A stretch of DNA of 64,000 nt from Kushneria indalinina DSM 14324 (GCF_003385845.1 NZ_QRDJ01000006.1:124001-188000), one strand, 5' to 3'. Counted from the first letter of the stretch, positions 1-8,732 are shown. Notes: generated from the sequence alone by a model not told the origin. Translations and numbers: made by a program.

Positions 1-45
1 GGCATGATTTGTCGCCGTTGCAGGGCGCGCTGCTTCTGACATGGC

Positions 46-438
46 TCAGTGGTCGGTATCCGTGTCGCTATCGGCGCTCCCGCCGCTGTTCACGCTGCCC
101 CCACTGTCAGCGCTGGCACCGCTTTCAGCGCCGGTGTCGTGATCCGTGCCGGTGTCGTTATCGGCATTGGCGTCGGTATCGCTGTCCGTATCCGCTCCGA
201 TATCGGTATCGCCCCCGGCGTCAGCGACGCTGGCGGCACCGAAATCATCGGTATGCTGCTGGTTCCCGGCACCGTCGCTGTAGCCGTCGGGCTGTTTGCC
301 CTGACCGGGGTTGATGGCATTGGGAGAGGCGTTTTCCTGAGTCTGGCTCTGCTGTTGAACGTTGCTGCTGGTATCAACGGCCAGTGCCGGCGTGGCGGCA
401 AGCGCCAGAATAAAGGGGGCGATCCATGCTGCTTTCAT
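46..438 (-). CDS. Small acidic secreted protein, Asp/Ser/Gly-rich (unknown function)
   Basis: I do not recognise a family. The protein has 130 residues and begins with a clear Sec signal peptide (MKAAWIAPFILALAATPALA), so it is probably exported to the periplasm or beyond. The mature part is low complexity: a Gln/Asn-rich stretch, then a long run dominated by Asp, Ser, Gly, Thr and Ala with repeated DTD/DSD units, ending DTDTDH. The start was placed at the ATG at 438 because AGGAGAAACC lies directly upstream; an upstream extension to 549 has no such site and would bury the signal peptide. It is a paralogue of the next gene (707-997), with a nearly identical leader and the same C-terminal style. 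The lack of hydrophobic residues suggests a disordered, possibly cation-binding protein, but that is inference. Confidence 0.75.
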   Translation of the reverse strand: MKAAWIAPFILALAATPALAVDTSSNVQQQSQTQENASPNAINPGQGKQPDGYSDGAGNQQHTDDFGAASVADAGGDTDIGADTDSDTDANADNDTGTDHDTGAESGASADSGGSVNSGGSADSDTDTDH

Positions 439-644
439 GCGGTTTCTCCTGTGATCGGGTTCACCATTTAGCGTGTTCAAAACGCGCTGAACGGGGGCCC
501 GAGATACTGCGACATCGAATGCAGGTTGCCGTGCATCCGGTAGACACAATATAGATCAGAAGAGGGAAGATGCCTGAGCAGCCAGAGAAATCTTCGGGAT
601 GACGCAGGGTGACAGGGAAATAGGAGAGTTATGTGGGGCAGGTG

Positions 645-685
645 ACAAAAACATCAGGGGGCGCAACACCGGATGCTGCGCCCCC
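645..685 (-). terminator. Rho-independent terminator of the 707-997 gene
   Basis: Nine-base inverted repeat (657-665 GGGGGCGCA with 677-685 TGCGCCCCC). Read on the minus strand it is followed by TGATGTTTTTGT, giving a U-rich tail. It lies about 20 bases past the stop of the leftward acidic-protein gene. Confidence 0.7.
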
Positions 686-706
686 TGTCGATCAGAGAGC
701 TGTCGA

Positions 707-997
707 TCACGAATCCGTGTCGGTATCCGTGTCGGTATCCAGATCCATGTCGTCGTTGTCAGTATCGGTGTCCAGATCGCTGTCAGTATCCATGTCGCCG
801 GTCTGACGCGTCATCTGGCCGCCGTTGTCTGCATCGGCGTTGCCCATGCCGGAGTCCATGTTGCTGGAAGTAGTGCCCTGCTGCTGCATCTGACCATCCT
901 GCATCTGACCGTTATCGGTGTCAGTATCCATGTCATCGGCCAGCGCGGGAGTTGCTGCCAGTGCCAGTACGAAGGGTGCAAGCCATGTCGCTTTCAT
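707..997 (-). CDS. Small acidic secreted protein with DTD repeats (unknown function)
   Basis: A 96-residue protein with a Sec leader (MKATWLAPFVLALAATPALA) almost identical to that of the gene at 46-438. The mature chain is Asp-, Met- and Gln-rich and ends in a run of Asp-Thr dipeptides (DTDTDTDTDS). The start at 997 is supported by CAGGAGAGACATC immediately upstream. The gene has its own terminator and an AT-rich upstream region, so it is probably transcribed alone. The Met content (QMQDGQMQQQ) and the Asp runs could bind metal ions, but no known motif is present and no function is assigned. The shared leader and repeat type indicate tandem duplication followed by divergence of the low-complexity tail. 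Confidence 0.75.
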   Translation of the reverse strand: MKATWLAPFVLALAATPALADDMDTDTDNGQMQDGQMQQQGTTSSNMDSGMGNADADNGGQMTRQTGDMDTDSDLDTDTDNDDMDLDTDTDTDTDS

Positions 998-1084
998 GAT
1001 GTCTCTCCTGTCCTTGGGAAGAATCTCAACAGGCCCTGTAGCCTGATGACAAAAACCCTGGTTGGCTTGAGGCGAGAACGCAAA

Positions 1085-1180
1085 TCGCAACGCTTCCAAA
1101 ATTATGTATATGAATTAATTTTTAAGATTAAGTTATTGATAATAAATAAAAAAATTTTCTTACAAAAAGATTAATTCGAT
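1085..1180. promoter_or_regulatory. Strongly AT-rich upstream region
   Basis: About 90 bases made almost entirely of A and T, including several A and T runs, in otherwise GC-rich DNA. It lies upstream of the leftward acidic-protein gene (start 997) and before the rightward modE-like gene (1274). It probably carries promoter or UP-element sequence; no single -10/-35 pair is convincing enough to name. Confidence 0.4.
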
Positions 1181-1273
1181 GGTTTTCGCAGCGGGCAGTA
1201 GGGTTTGCATGGTCTGCAGCAGTCACCGGCGCATGTTATAACGGCGACCTTCTTCTGAAGAGGTAATGTCGTC

Positions 1274-1648
1274 ATGGCCATTGATGCGTCCGGTCCGGCA
1301 ACGAAGCTTCGCCTGGTGTTTGAAGGCGGCCTCGTGCTGGGGCCGGGCAAGATTGATCTGCTGGAAGCCATCCGCGATACCGGCTCCATTTCGGCCGCGG
1401 CTAGGCAGACCAACATCAGCTATCGCAAGACACGTCATCTGATCGATGCCCTCAATACAGCCTTCAGTCAACCGCTGGTGCGCTCCAGCAAGGGTGGTGC
1501 CTCTCATGGCGGTGCCCATCTGACAGCGCTGGGTCAGGAGCTGGTGGCGCGCTATCGTCATGTCGAGCAGCAGACGATCTGTGCGGTGACGGCCCACTTC
1601 GGTGATTTTGACAGCGGTGTCGCCGACACCAGTGAGCACGCCGAATAG
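1274..1648 (+). CDS. modE: ModE-like regulator, DNA-binding domain only
   Basis: A 124-residue protein matching the N-terminal winged-helix (LysR-type HTH) domain of ModE: LDLLEAI-type helix (IDLLEAIRDTGSISAAARQ, about residues 31-49), then SYRKTRHLIDALN as the recognition region, and a C-terminal helix with TALGQELVARYR. Full ModE proteins (about 260 residues in E. coli) also carry two C-terminal molybdate-binding Mop/TOBE domains, absent here. It sits directly upstream of modABC in the same direction, with about 130 bases between, so a role in controlling molybdate uptake is likely. How it would sense molybdate without the effector domain is unclear. Single-domain ModE relatives exist in other bacteria. 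Confidence 0.8.
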   Translation: MAIDASGPATKLRLVFEGGLVLGPGKIDLLEAIRDTGSISAAARQTNISYRKTRHLIDALNTAFSQPLVRSSKGGASHGGAHLTALGQELVARYRHVEQQTICAVTAHFGDFDSGVADTSEHAE

Positions 1649-1775
1649 CCGGCTGAACGTATGCCTCCCCCGGTGATTTTCCTTCGGGATTGAGCCCTGT
1701 TTTTCGATGTGCAAAGATAAGCATATCGGGTAGGCCCCGTGCTGATTCCCAACGCCTTTCAAGGAAGAAGTCACC

Positions 1776-2558
1776 ATGATCAGACCCCTGGCCGCACTGA
1801 CGACCGCCACGCTGTTTTTGTCCTGCAACGCTGCCGGCGCCGCAGAGCGCATTGATGTTCAGGCTGCCGCCTCGCTGACGGATGTCATGAATACACTGAT
1901 CGAGCAGTACGAACAGGACCATGACGTGGATATCGTGCCGGTGTATGCCTCTTCTTCGACGCTGGCGCGCCAGATCAGTCAGGGGGCACCGGCGGATGTC
2001 TATCTCTCGGCCAACGAAAAGTGGATGGACTGGCTGGAAGACCAGGGGGAGCCGATCCACGAGCGACGCGATCTGCTCAACAACCGTCTGGCACTGATCA
2101 CGGCAGAAGGCAGCGATATCCAGGACTTCACACCGGACAGTGACCATCCGCTGGTGCAGTATCTGGACGACGGCGATCGCATCGCGGCAGGGGATCCGGC
2201 GCACGTCCCGGCCGGTATCTACACACAGCAGGCCCTGGTGCATCAGGGGCAGTGGCAGGTGCTCGAGCCTCGGCTGGCCCGTGCCAGCGACGTGCGCGGC
2301 GCGCTGGCGCTGGTCGAGCGTGGCGAGACGCCGCTGGGTGTGGTTTATGCCACCGATGCCATGGCGGGCGAGCACGTGCATCAACTGGGGCTTTTCCCGG
2401 CCGACAGCCATGACCCGATTACCTATCCGGCCGCGCTGATTGGCAAGGACCCGAGTCCGCAGGCGCGCGCGTTTCTGCAGTGGCTGGGCAGCGATAAGGC
2501 GGCCAGTACCTTCAAGCAGTACGGGTTTGAGGTCAACGAATCGAATGAAACGAGCTGA
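1776..2558 (+). CDS. modA: Molybdate ABC transporter, periplasmic binding protein ModA
   Basis: A 260-residue periplasmic solute-binding protein that captures molybdate or tungstate and delivers it to ModB. An N-terminal signal peptide (about residues 1-23, ending GAA) is followed by the family hallmarks: AAASLTDVM near the mature N terminus, YASSSTLARQI (oxyanion-binding Ser residues), GAPADVYLSAN, and the later GVVYATDA segment. Length is typical of ModA. AAGGAAG precedes the ATG. It is the first gene of modABC, and modB begins 36 bases after its stop. Confidence 0.95.
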   Translation: MIRPLAALTTATLFLSCNAAGAAERIDVQAAASLTDVMNTLIEQYEQDHDVDIVPVYASSSTLARQISQGAPADVYLSANEKWMDWLEDQGEPIHERRDLLNNRLALITAEGSDIQDFTPDSDHPLVQYLDDGDRIAAGDPAHVPAGIYTQQALVHQGQWQVLEPRLARASDVRGALALVERGETPLGVVYATDAMAGEHVHQLGLFPADSHDPITYPAALIGKDPSPQARAFLQWLGSDKAASTFKQYGFEVNESNETS

Positions 2559-2594
2559 TCGACGCCCGACTCGCGCCGATACGAGGGCGTCAAT

Positions 2595-3293
2595 GTGCTG
2601 ACACCGCTTGAAATCGAGGCTCTGCAGATCAGTCTGCAGGTCGCCGGTACGGCGCTTTTGATCATCATGGTCCCCGGCATTGCCATGGCATGGCTGCTGG
2701 CCCGCCACGAGTTTGTCGGCAAGTCTCTGCTTGATGGCATCGTTCATCTACCGCTGGTGCTGCCACCGGTGGTGGTGGGCTATCTGCTGCTGGTGGTCAT
2801 GGGACGCCGCGGGGTCGTGGGTGGCTGGCTTTATGAGCATCTCGGGCTGTCGCTGCCCTTTACCTGGCAGGGCGCGGCGCTGGCAGGCGGCGTCATGGCT
2901 TTCCCACTGCTGGTGCGCGCCGTCAGGCTGTCTCTTGAAGCGGTGGACCCACGGCTTGAAGCGGCGGCCCGAACGCTGGGCGCCTCACGGCTGCGGGTCT
3001 TTTTCACCATTACCCTGCCGCTGGCGATACCGGGGCTGGTCACTGGCGCCGTGCTGGCCTTTGCCCGGGCGCTGTCGGAGTTTGGCGCCACCATCACCTT
3101 CGCCTCCAACATTCCCGGTGAAACCCGCACGCTGCCGCTGGCGCTGTATTCGCTGATCCAGACGCCCGGCATGGAAGATGCCGCGGCGCGGCTGTGCGTG
3201 ATCTCGATCGTGGTGGCCATGATCTCGCTGGTGGCCTCCGAGTGGCTGGCGCGACGCACCCGGCGGCGCATGGCCGGCCGGGACCGGGGGTAG
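2595..3293 (+). CDS. modB: Molybdate ABC transporter permease ModB
   Basis: A 232-residue inner-membrane permease with about five hydrophobic helices. It has the EAA loop that contacts the ATPase (EAAARTLGASRLRVFFTITLP, about residues 122-142) and the ModB-like stretch ALSEFGATITFASNIPGET. The reading frame begins with GTG at 2595; an ATG two bases earlier (2593) is out of frame. AGGGCG lies a suitable distance upstream. It is the membrane channel of modABC. Confidence 0.93.
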   Translation: MLTPLEIEALQISLQVAGTALLIIMVPGIAMAWLLARHEFVGKSLLDGIVHLPLVLPPVVVGYLLLVVMGRRGVVGGWLYEHLGLSLPFTWQGAALAGGVMAFPLLVRAVRLSLEAVDPRLEAAARTLGASRLRVFFTITLPLAIPGLVTGAVLAFARALSEFGATITFASNIPGETRTLPLALYSLIQTPGMEDAAARLCVISIVVAMISLVASEWLARRTRRRMAGRDRG

Positions 3294-3329
3294 CCATGAC
3301 ACTGACACCGACACCGCGAGGCGACCGCC

Positions 3330-4394
3330 ATGCTTGAGCTGTGTCTCCAGCACCGTCAGGGCGACTTTGACGTTGATGTCGATATCACCGCCCCCGGCCA
3401 GGGTGTGACGGCGCTTTTCGGCCACTCGGGCAGCGGCAAGACGACGCTTTTGCGCATGCTGGCCGGCCTGGATCGCCCGGACAGCGGGCGTATTGCGCTC
3501 AACGATCGAACCTTTGTGGATACCGACCGGCGCACCTTCGTGCCGCCCCATCAGCGCCGGCTGGGCGTGGTCTTTCAGGAGGCGCGGCTCTTCCCCCACT
3601 ACCGGGTGCGCAGCAATCTGACCTATGCGCGGCGGATCACGCGCGGCGTGGCCTTTGATCGGGTGGTCGAACTGTTGGGAATCGAGGCGCTGCTGGATCG
3701 CATGCCGGGGGCGTTGTCGGGCGGCGAGGCGCGACGGGTAGCGATCGGCCGGGCGCTGCTGGCCGAGCCGGACATGCTGCTCATGGACGAGCCCCTGACC
3801 GGGCTGGACGGGGCGCGCAAGCAGGAGCTTTTGAACTATATCGTGCGTCTGACCCGCGAGATCGACCTGCCGATCCTGTTTGTCAGCCACGACCCGGAAG
3901 AACTCATGGCGGTGGCCGAGCAGCTTGTGGTGCTGGATCGAGGGCGGGTCATTGCCAGCGATTCAATGGAGACACTGCTGTTGCGGGGCGACATGGCCCC
4001 CTGGCTGGGCGGGTTTGAGGCCAGCTCGCTGCTGCATGGTCAGGTGCGCGCCCACGATCACCACTACCACGCCACGCGTGTGACGCTCGCCGATGGGCAG
4101 CGCCTGACGCTGCCATTGCTTGAGTGCCCCGAGGGGGGCGACGTTCGTGTTCGCGTGCGTCGCCGTGATGTGGCCATCGCGCTGTCACATCAGGGGGACA
4201 GCAGCTTTCGCAACCAGCTCGAGGCGGTCATTGTGTCCATGACGCCGGGGGCCACGGGCACGCTGGAGGTGACGCTGGCGCTGGGCGATCAGCAGCTGCA
4301 ATCGCGCGTGACCCTGGAGGCTGGTGAAGCGCTCGGGCTCAGGCCGGGGCTTGCGGTGGTGGCACTGATTCGAAGCGTCAGCCTGGCCGGCTAG
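3330..4394 (+). CDS. modC: Molybdate ABC transporter ATPase ModC
   Basis: A 354-residue ATPase that powers molybdate import. Visible motifs: Walker A GHSGSGKTT (residues 31-39), Q-loop VFQEARLFPHY, ABC signature LSGGEARRVAIGRALL, Walker B LLMDEPLTGLD, and the H-loop SHDPEE. The last ~65 residues form a Mop/TOBE domain (FRNQLEAVIVSM onward) that in ModC binds molybdate for feedback inhibition. Length matches E. coli ModC (352). It follows modB by 36 bases. Because the neighbouring ModE lacks effector domains, this TOBE domain is the only molybdate-sensing module visible in the locus. Confidence 0.94.
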   Translation: MLELCLQHRQGDFDVDVDITAPGQGVTALFGHSGSGKTTLLRMLAGLDRPDSGRIALNDRTFVDTDRRTFVPPHQRRLGVVFQEARLFPHYRVRSNLTYARRITRGVAFDRVVELLGIEALLDRMPGALSGGEARRVAIGRALLAEPDMLLMDEPLTGLDGARKQELLNYIVRLTREIDLPILFVSHDPEELMAVAEQLVVLDRGRVIASDSMETLLLRGDMAPWLGGFEASSLLHGQVRAHDHHYHATRVTLADGQRLTLPLLECPEGGDVRVRVRRRDVAIALSHQGDSSFRNQLEAVIVSMTPGATGTLEVTLALGDQQLQSRVTLEAGEALGLRPGLAVVALIRSVSLAG

Positions 4395-4541
4395 CCTGAC
4401 AATTTTCCGGCGCGCCTGACGGGTCTGAAACAGGGGCGATGGCGTGTTCTGCGAAACCGTTGACCTGCCAGAGGGCCGGCCTCAGGATGCGATTTTTCGT
4501 CATCACCTTTTGTGCGTTGTACGCCGGAACAGGGGAATGTC

Positions 4542-5438
4542 ATGTTTGGTCTGCCGTATCAGGGTATCGCCACCTTTTTGAAAGCGCCGCAGGACAGCGC
4601 GCGGCCCTTTGCCTTTCTAGGGCTGCCCTATGACTGCTCGGTCACCTTTCGCCCGGGGGCGCGCATGGCGCCCAACGCCCTGCGCCGGGCCAGCATGATG
4701 CTGACCGACGGCCGTCACCCCGAGTTCGAGACCGACCCCTGCGAGCTGGTCAGCGATCTGGGTGATCTCGATATCATGCAGGTGGGGCAGCATGACGCGC
4801 TGCGACGTATCGAGACCGGGGTCATGGCGGCATACGAGCAGGCGCCGAATCAGACGCTGTTGTGTGCCGGCGGCGATCACATGACCACCCTGGGCGTGCT
4901 GCGCGCGCAGCGTCGCCTTCAGGGGCAGCCGCTGTCGCTGATTCACTTCGACGCGCACTGTGACACCTGGGCCAGCCACTTTGGCGATGACATCGGCCAC
5001 GGCACCTTCCTGCGCAATGCCATCGATGAGGGACTGGTGGCCCCGGAACGTACCCTGAGCCTGGGGCTTCGCTCGCCGGTCGAGCCGGCCACGCGGGACT
5101 GGCTGGCCGAGCAGGGCGGGCAGTGGCTGAGCTCACGGGATCTGATGCGGCTCGACGGCGAAGCGCTGGCGCAGAAGGTCCGTGACCGCATGGGCGAATC
5201 ACCGATCTACATCACCTTTGACATTGATGTACTGGATCCGGCTCATGCGCCGGGGACCGGTACGCCCGAAATCGGCGGCATCACCACCATGAAGGCGCTG
5301 GAGCTTCTGGAAGCCCTGCGCGGCTTCAACCTGATCGGCATGGATGTGGTGGAAGTCTCGCCGCCCTATGACCCGCAGGAGATTACGTCACTGGCAGCGG
5401 CCACGCTTTTGTGGACGTTTATCGCCATGCGCGGCTAG
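4542..5438 (+). CDS. speB: Agmatinase-family ureohydrolase
   Basis: A 298-residue dinuclear manganese ureohydrolase, most likely hydrolysing agmatine to putrescine and urea. The metal ligands are all visible: GGDH, FDAHCDTW, and FDIDVLDPAHAPGTGTPEIGG-type signature near the C terminus. Arginase, guanidinobutyrase and related amidinohydrolases share these motifs, so the substrate is inferred. The start at 4542 (MFGLPYQG) was chosen because AGGGGAA precedes it and because this matches the usual family N terminus. It stands alone: no arginine decarboxylase gene (speA) or polyamine transporter is adjacent. Confidence 0.8.
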   Translation: MFGLPYQGIATFLKAPQDSARPFAFLGLPYDCSVTFRPGARMAPNALRRASMMLTDGRHPEFETDPCELVSDLGDLDIMQVGQHDALRRIETGVMAAYEQAPNQTLLCAGGDHMTTLGVLRAQRRLQGQPLSLIHFDAHCDTWASHFGDDIGHGTFLRNAIDEGLVAPERTLSLGLRSPVEPATRDWLAEQGGQWLSSRDLMRLDGEALAQKVRDRMGESPIYITFDIDVLDPAHAPGTGTPEIGGITTMKALELLEALRGFNLIGMDVVEVSPPYDPQEITSLAAATLLWTFIAMRG

Positions 5439-5439
5439 C

Positions 5440-7014
5440 TCACGAGGGCGCAGCGCACCCCACGGCGTTGCGGCTGCTTTTCTTGATTTGATAGAGCGCC
5501 TCGTCGGCCTGTTTGATCAAGGCCTCGCCCGACAGCGGATGCTCGGGCGAGGAGATGGCCACGCCGGCACTGATGGTGACGTATCTGTGAGTCGGCGAGG
5601 GCTCATGGGGCAGGCACTGGGCCTCCATGGCCGTACAGACGCCGCGGGCAATGTCCATGGCGCGATCCAGGTCAAAATCGGGCAGCACGATCACGAACTC
5701 CTCGCCGCCGATTCGCGCCACAAGATCCGACTCGCGCTGGAAGATATCGCCAAGCGTCTCGGCGATGGTCTTCAGGCACTGATCGCCCTCCGGATGGCCG
5801 TAAAAGTCGTTGTAGAGCTTGAAATGGTCGACATCGATCATGATCAGTGCCACCGGGCGCTCAAGGCGATGCGTCAGGGAGAGGATGCGCGGCAGCTGAC
5901 GGTCCAGCAGTCGCCGATTGCCCAGCCCCGTCAGGGCATCACGGTTGGTCAGTGCCTTGAGATGCGCGTTGCGTTCGTTAAGCTCCTGAATCAGCGTTTG
6001 AAACTCTCGCGCCATGATGCCCAGTTCGTCACCGCGGGCCTGTAACCAGGGCGGTGGAGCGTCCAGATGCTCGCCGGGTGACTGGCGCAGGGCGCTGGCA
6101 TAGCGGGAAAGCTCGGTAATCGGGCGCAGCACCATGGCGCGAAACACCCACAGCATGATCACCATGAGCACCAGCAACAGCGCCAGCGCGCCCAGCATGG
6201 TCAGGTTAAAGCGCTGGATGCCATCGCGCAGGCCATCGCGGTCAAGACGGGTGGTCATCATGACCTGATAGCCGGGTGTGGCACTGTCGCGCAGGAGCGT
6301 GAGACGCAGGCTGTCGTCACTGATCGAATCAATGGCCACCACGGGGGCGTTGTTTCCGGCGGTCATGTCCTGACGAACGGCAGAGAGCGTCAGGGTCGAG
6401 GCCGTGTCTGCCGGGTCGAGCTGCCACTGCCCGGGCAGAAAGCGCACCAGCGTCAGCTTGCCTGAAGACAGCGTGCTGGCTCGATGGGCAATGGGCCAGG
6501 TGCTCAAAAGGCCAAATGCCGGGCTAACGCCCATGCGCGCCGTGGTGTCGGTCTCGGGCAACTGTCTCTGGATCTGGCGTACCTGGTCAAGGGCCCACTG
6601 ACATTCGCCTGTCGGTGTGGCGCAGGAGGTAAAGGCGCCGGTCACGGGGTTGCGCCCGGCCACCCAGGTGACGCCGTCGTGGGCGTTGGTGATCAGCATC
6701 AGGTCGGCACCGTGCTCGTCAAACACGGCCGAGGTGATATGCGTCTGCGGGAAATCCGGCAGATGGTTTTCCATGAAATCCCGCGTGCTCGCCCAGCTGG
6801 CCCATTCATGGGCCATGTCGCTGAGCGTCCGGGCATGGTGGTCAATGCTCATCTGTAGTGCGTTGGCGTAGACGTGAGCGCTCTGGCGTTCCTCGCTGAT
6901 CAGATTTGGAATCATCAGTTGATGGAGAATGAACACCAGAATGCTCATGACCAGCACCAGCATGATCGAGAGCGTGATGATGAACCTGTTGCGCAGTGAG
7001 TTCAGATAGGGCAC
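5440..7014 (-). CDS. Membrane diguanylate cyclase, CHASE4-HAMP-GGDEF
   Basis: A 524-residue sensor that should make cyclic di-GMP. A first membrane helix (about residues 12-32) is followed by a periplasmic CHASE4-like sensor (HEWASWASTRDFM motif), a second membrane helix (about 273-293), a HAMP linker, and a GGDEF domain. The catalytic signature is GGEEF (about 436-440), preceded by RESD five residues upstream, the expected c-di-GMP inhibitory I-site. There is no EAL domain, so it is a synthase rather than a hydrolase. The start is GTG at 7014, with only a weak ribosome site. Its stop meets the convergent agmatinase stop with one base between. The sensed ligand is unknown. Confidence 0.9.
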   Translation of the reverse strand: MPYLNSLRNRFIITLSIMLVLVMSILVFILHQLMIPNLISEERQSAHVYANALQMSIDHHARTLSDMAHEWASWASTRDFMENHLPDFPQTHITSAVFDEHGADLMLITNAHDGVTWVAGRNPVTGAFTSCATPTGECQWALDQVRQIQRQLPETDTTARMGVSPAFGLLSTWPIAHRASTLSSGKLTLVRFLPGQWQLDPADTASTLTLSAVRQDMTAGNNAPVVAIDSISDDSLRLTLLRDSATPGYQVMMTTRLDRDGLRDGIQRFNLTMLGALALLLVLMVIMLWVFRAMVLRPITELSRYASALRQSPGEHLDAPPPWLQARGDELGIMAREFQTLIQELNERNAHLKALTNRDALTGLGNRRLLDRQLPRILSLTHRLERPVALIMIDVDHFKLYNDFYGHPEGDQCLKTIAETLGDIFQRESDLVARIGGEEFVIVLPDFDLDRAMDIARGVCTAMEAQCLPHEPSPTHRYVTISAGVAISSPEHPLSGEALIKQADEALYQIKKSSRNAVGCAAPS

Positions 7015-7344
7015 ATCGACGATTCCGGCTGATGCGATTTAATAGCGCATTAAAAAATGCTCCGGGCCTGAAAGCTTTCGTTTTTAACGGCGCTGTGACC
7101 GGAATCTTGATGCCATGACCGGGGATCGATTCCGGGGCAACGCCCCGGGGCACAGTCCCGTGACAGGCCACGGCGACAGTGGCAGAGCTGGTGCTCTAAT
7201 TAAATTAATTTCAATTAGCCCGGACGGGGTTGTCATCGAAGCATTTTTTATATCCCCGTCCTGGACGACTGTCCTGACGGCATATTGCCGGGCGCGAGGA
7301 TGTGAGATGATCACGACCATCTCGAGGAAACAGCAGGTTACGTC
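7015..7344. promoter_or_regulatory. Divergent intergenic region, cyclase / nucleoside permease
   Basis: A 330-base gap between divergent genes. It holds a GC-rich dyad (CCGGGGCAACGCCCCGG, around 7133-7149), an AT-rich patch around 7196-7217 containing AATTAATTTCAAT (7203-7215), and the element TCCTGGACGACTGTCCTGAC (7259-7278), which recurs with two mismatches at 44177. I see no open reading frame that looks coding. Confidence 0.4.
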
Positions 7345-8640
7345 ATGAGTTACCCCCGTTTGCTGGCAGCCACCCTGTTGGCCCTGCCGCTCTCGCTCCC
7401 TGCGCTGGCTGATGCGCAGGAAGACCATCAGAACAGTGCGAGCGCCGATGTGACGCAAAAAACCGATTCATCAACCACCGATGAAGCGTCTTCCCGTCGT
7501 GCGCGTGCTGATGAAACGACCTCTGAAGAGGAGGGTGGCAGCGCCGACACGGCCAGCGCCGGTGAGCCGCCAGAGGCCGATGACGGCCCGCGTCATGTCA
7601 GGGCCATGGTGATTACCACGTTCGGCCCCGAGCGCCGGGCCTGGGCCGATCGGCTGTCACCGACGCAGGAGATCAGGGTGCCCGGGCTGCACGGCTCGTT
7701 TGGCAGCGTCAGCTGCAACGATGATGATGTCTGTCTGATGACCACCGGCAAGGGCTATGCCAATGCCGCGACCTCCATTTCCACGGTGGCCTTCTCGCCG
7801 GAATTTGATCTCACCGAGAGCTGGTTTCTGATCTCGGGGGTGGCCAGTATCGACCCACATCAGGGCACGCTGGGCTCGCCCACCTGGCCGCGCTATCTGG
7901 TGGATGTCGGCATTCAGTGGGAGCTCGATGCCCGCGATATTCCCGACGACTGGACCACGGGCTATCTGAGCATCAATACCCATACGCCCGCCCAGGACCC
8001 GCATCAGGAGTACGGCACCGAGTTCTATCATCTGGATGATGCGCTGGTGGATCGCGCCGTAGCGCTGTCAAGGGGCGTCGAGCTGGCCGATAGCGACAAT
8101 GCGGCGGCCTACCGTGAGCACTATGATTATGCGCCGGCCAATGAAGCGCCCAGCGTCGTGCAGTGCGACAGCGTTTCCAGCGATACCTGGTGGTACGGCA
8201 ACCGCCTTGCCGACCGCGCCGCACAGCTGGGTGAGCAGGTCGCCGGCGAGGAGGCCACCATCTGCACCGGCCAGCAGGAAGACAACGCCATTCTGACCGC
8301 GCTCAAGCGCGCCGATGAGGCCGGGCGACTCCAGCGCGAGCGCACCGCCGTGGTACGCGCCGGGGCCAGCTTCAACCGTCCCTATGAAGGGCTCTCCGAC
8401 GCCGATGGCCTGACCGGCTATGCCAAACAGGGCGGCTACACGCCGGCGCTGACCAACATGGTACGCGCCGGCTATCCGCTGATTGCCTCTATCGTTGACG
8501 ACTGGGAGCACTGGCAGGCAGGTGTGCCGGCAAAGGCCGCGGAGGACAATGATGCAGCGGCTGCCCCCGAACAGAAGGCAACGGCAGGTGATGGCGATGA
8601 AGACGACACGGTCGGCGATGAGGAGAGCGCGTCGAACTGA
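7345..8640 (+). CDS. Periplasmic purine nucleoside permease (NUP)-like protein
   Basis: A 431-residue exported protein of the NUP family, named after a yeast purine nucleoside permease; the bacterial members are soluble and structurally related to nucleoside phosphorylases. A signal peptide (about 1-23) precedes a ~65-residue Asp/Glu/Ser/Thr-rich linker, then the family core from VRAMVITTFGPERRAW through TTGKGYANAATSI, LISGVASIDP and the C-terminal TNMVRAGYPL. The last ~40 residues are again acidic. The acidic extensions fit a halophile periplasmic protein. Substrate and direction of action are not evident; uptake of nucleosides or their cleavage are both possible. Confidence 0.8.
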   Translation: MSYPRLLAATLLALPLSLPALADAQEDHQNSASADVTQKTDSSTTDEASSRRARADETTSEEEGGSADTASAGEPPEADDGPRHVRAMVITTFGPERRAWADRLSPTQEIRVPGLHGSFGSVSCNDDDVCLMTTGKGYANAATSISTVAFSPEFDLTESWFLISGVASIDPHQGTLGSPTWPRYLVDVGIQWELDARDIPDDWTTGYLSINTHTPAQDPHQEYGTEFYHLDDALVDRAVALSRGVELADSDNAAAYREHYDYAPANEAPSVVQCDSVSSDTWWYGNRLADRAAQLGEQVAGEEATICTGQQEDNAILTALKRADEAGRLQRERTAVVRAGASFNRPYEGLSDADGLTGYAKQGGYTPALTNMVRAGYPLIASIVDDWEHWQAGVPAKAAEDNDAAAAPEQKATAGDGDEDDTVGDEESASN

Positions 8641-8671
8641 GCCCCTGTGGCAACTCGGGCAGGTCTGACCA

Positions 8672-8691
8672 CGCCCGGCACTTGCCGGGCG
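8672..8691 (+). terminator. Stem-loop after the NUP-like gene
   Basis: A near-perfect inverted repeat CGCCCGGCA / TGCCGGGCG with a short loop lies 32 bases past the stop, between convergent genes. The following bases are not U-rich, so an intrinsic terminator is only probable. Confidence 0.45.
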
Positions 8692-8732
8692 TTGCGCTGT
8701 CCGCCCGGCATGACACCGACGGTAAATGGCCT

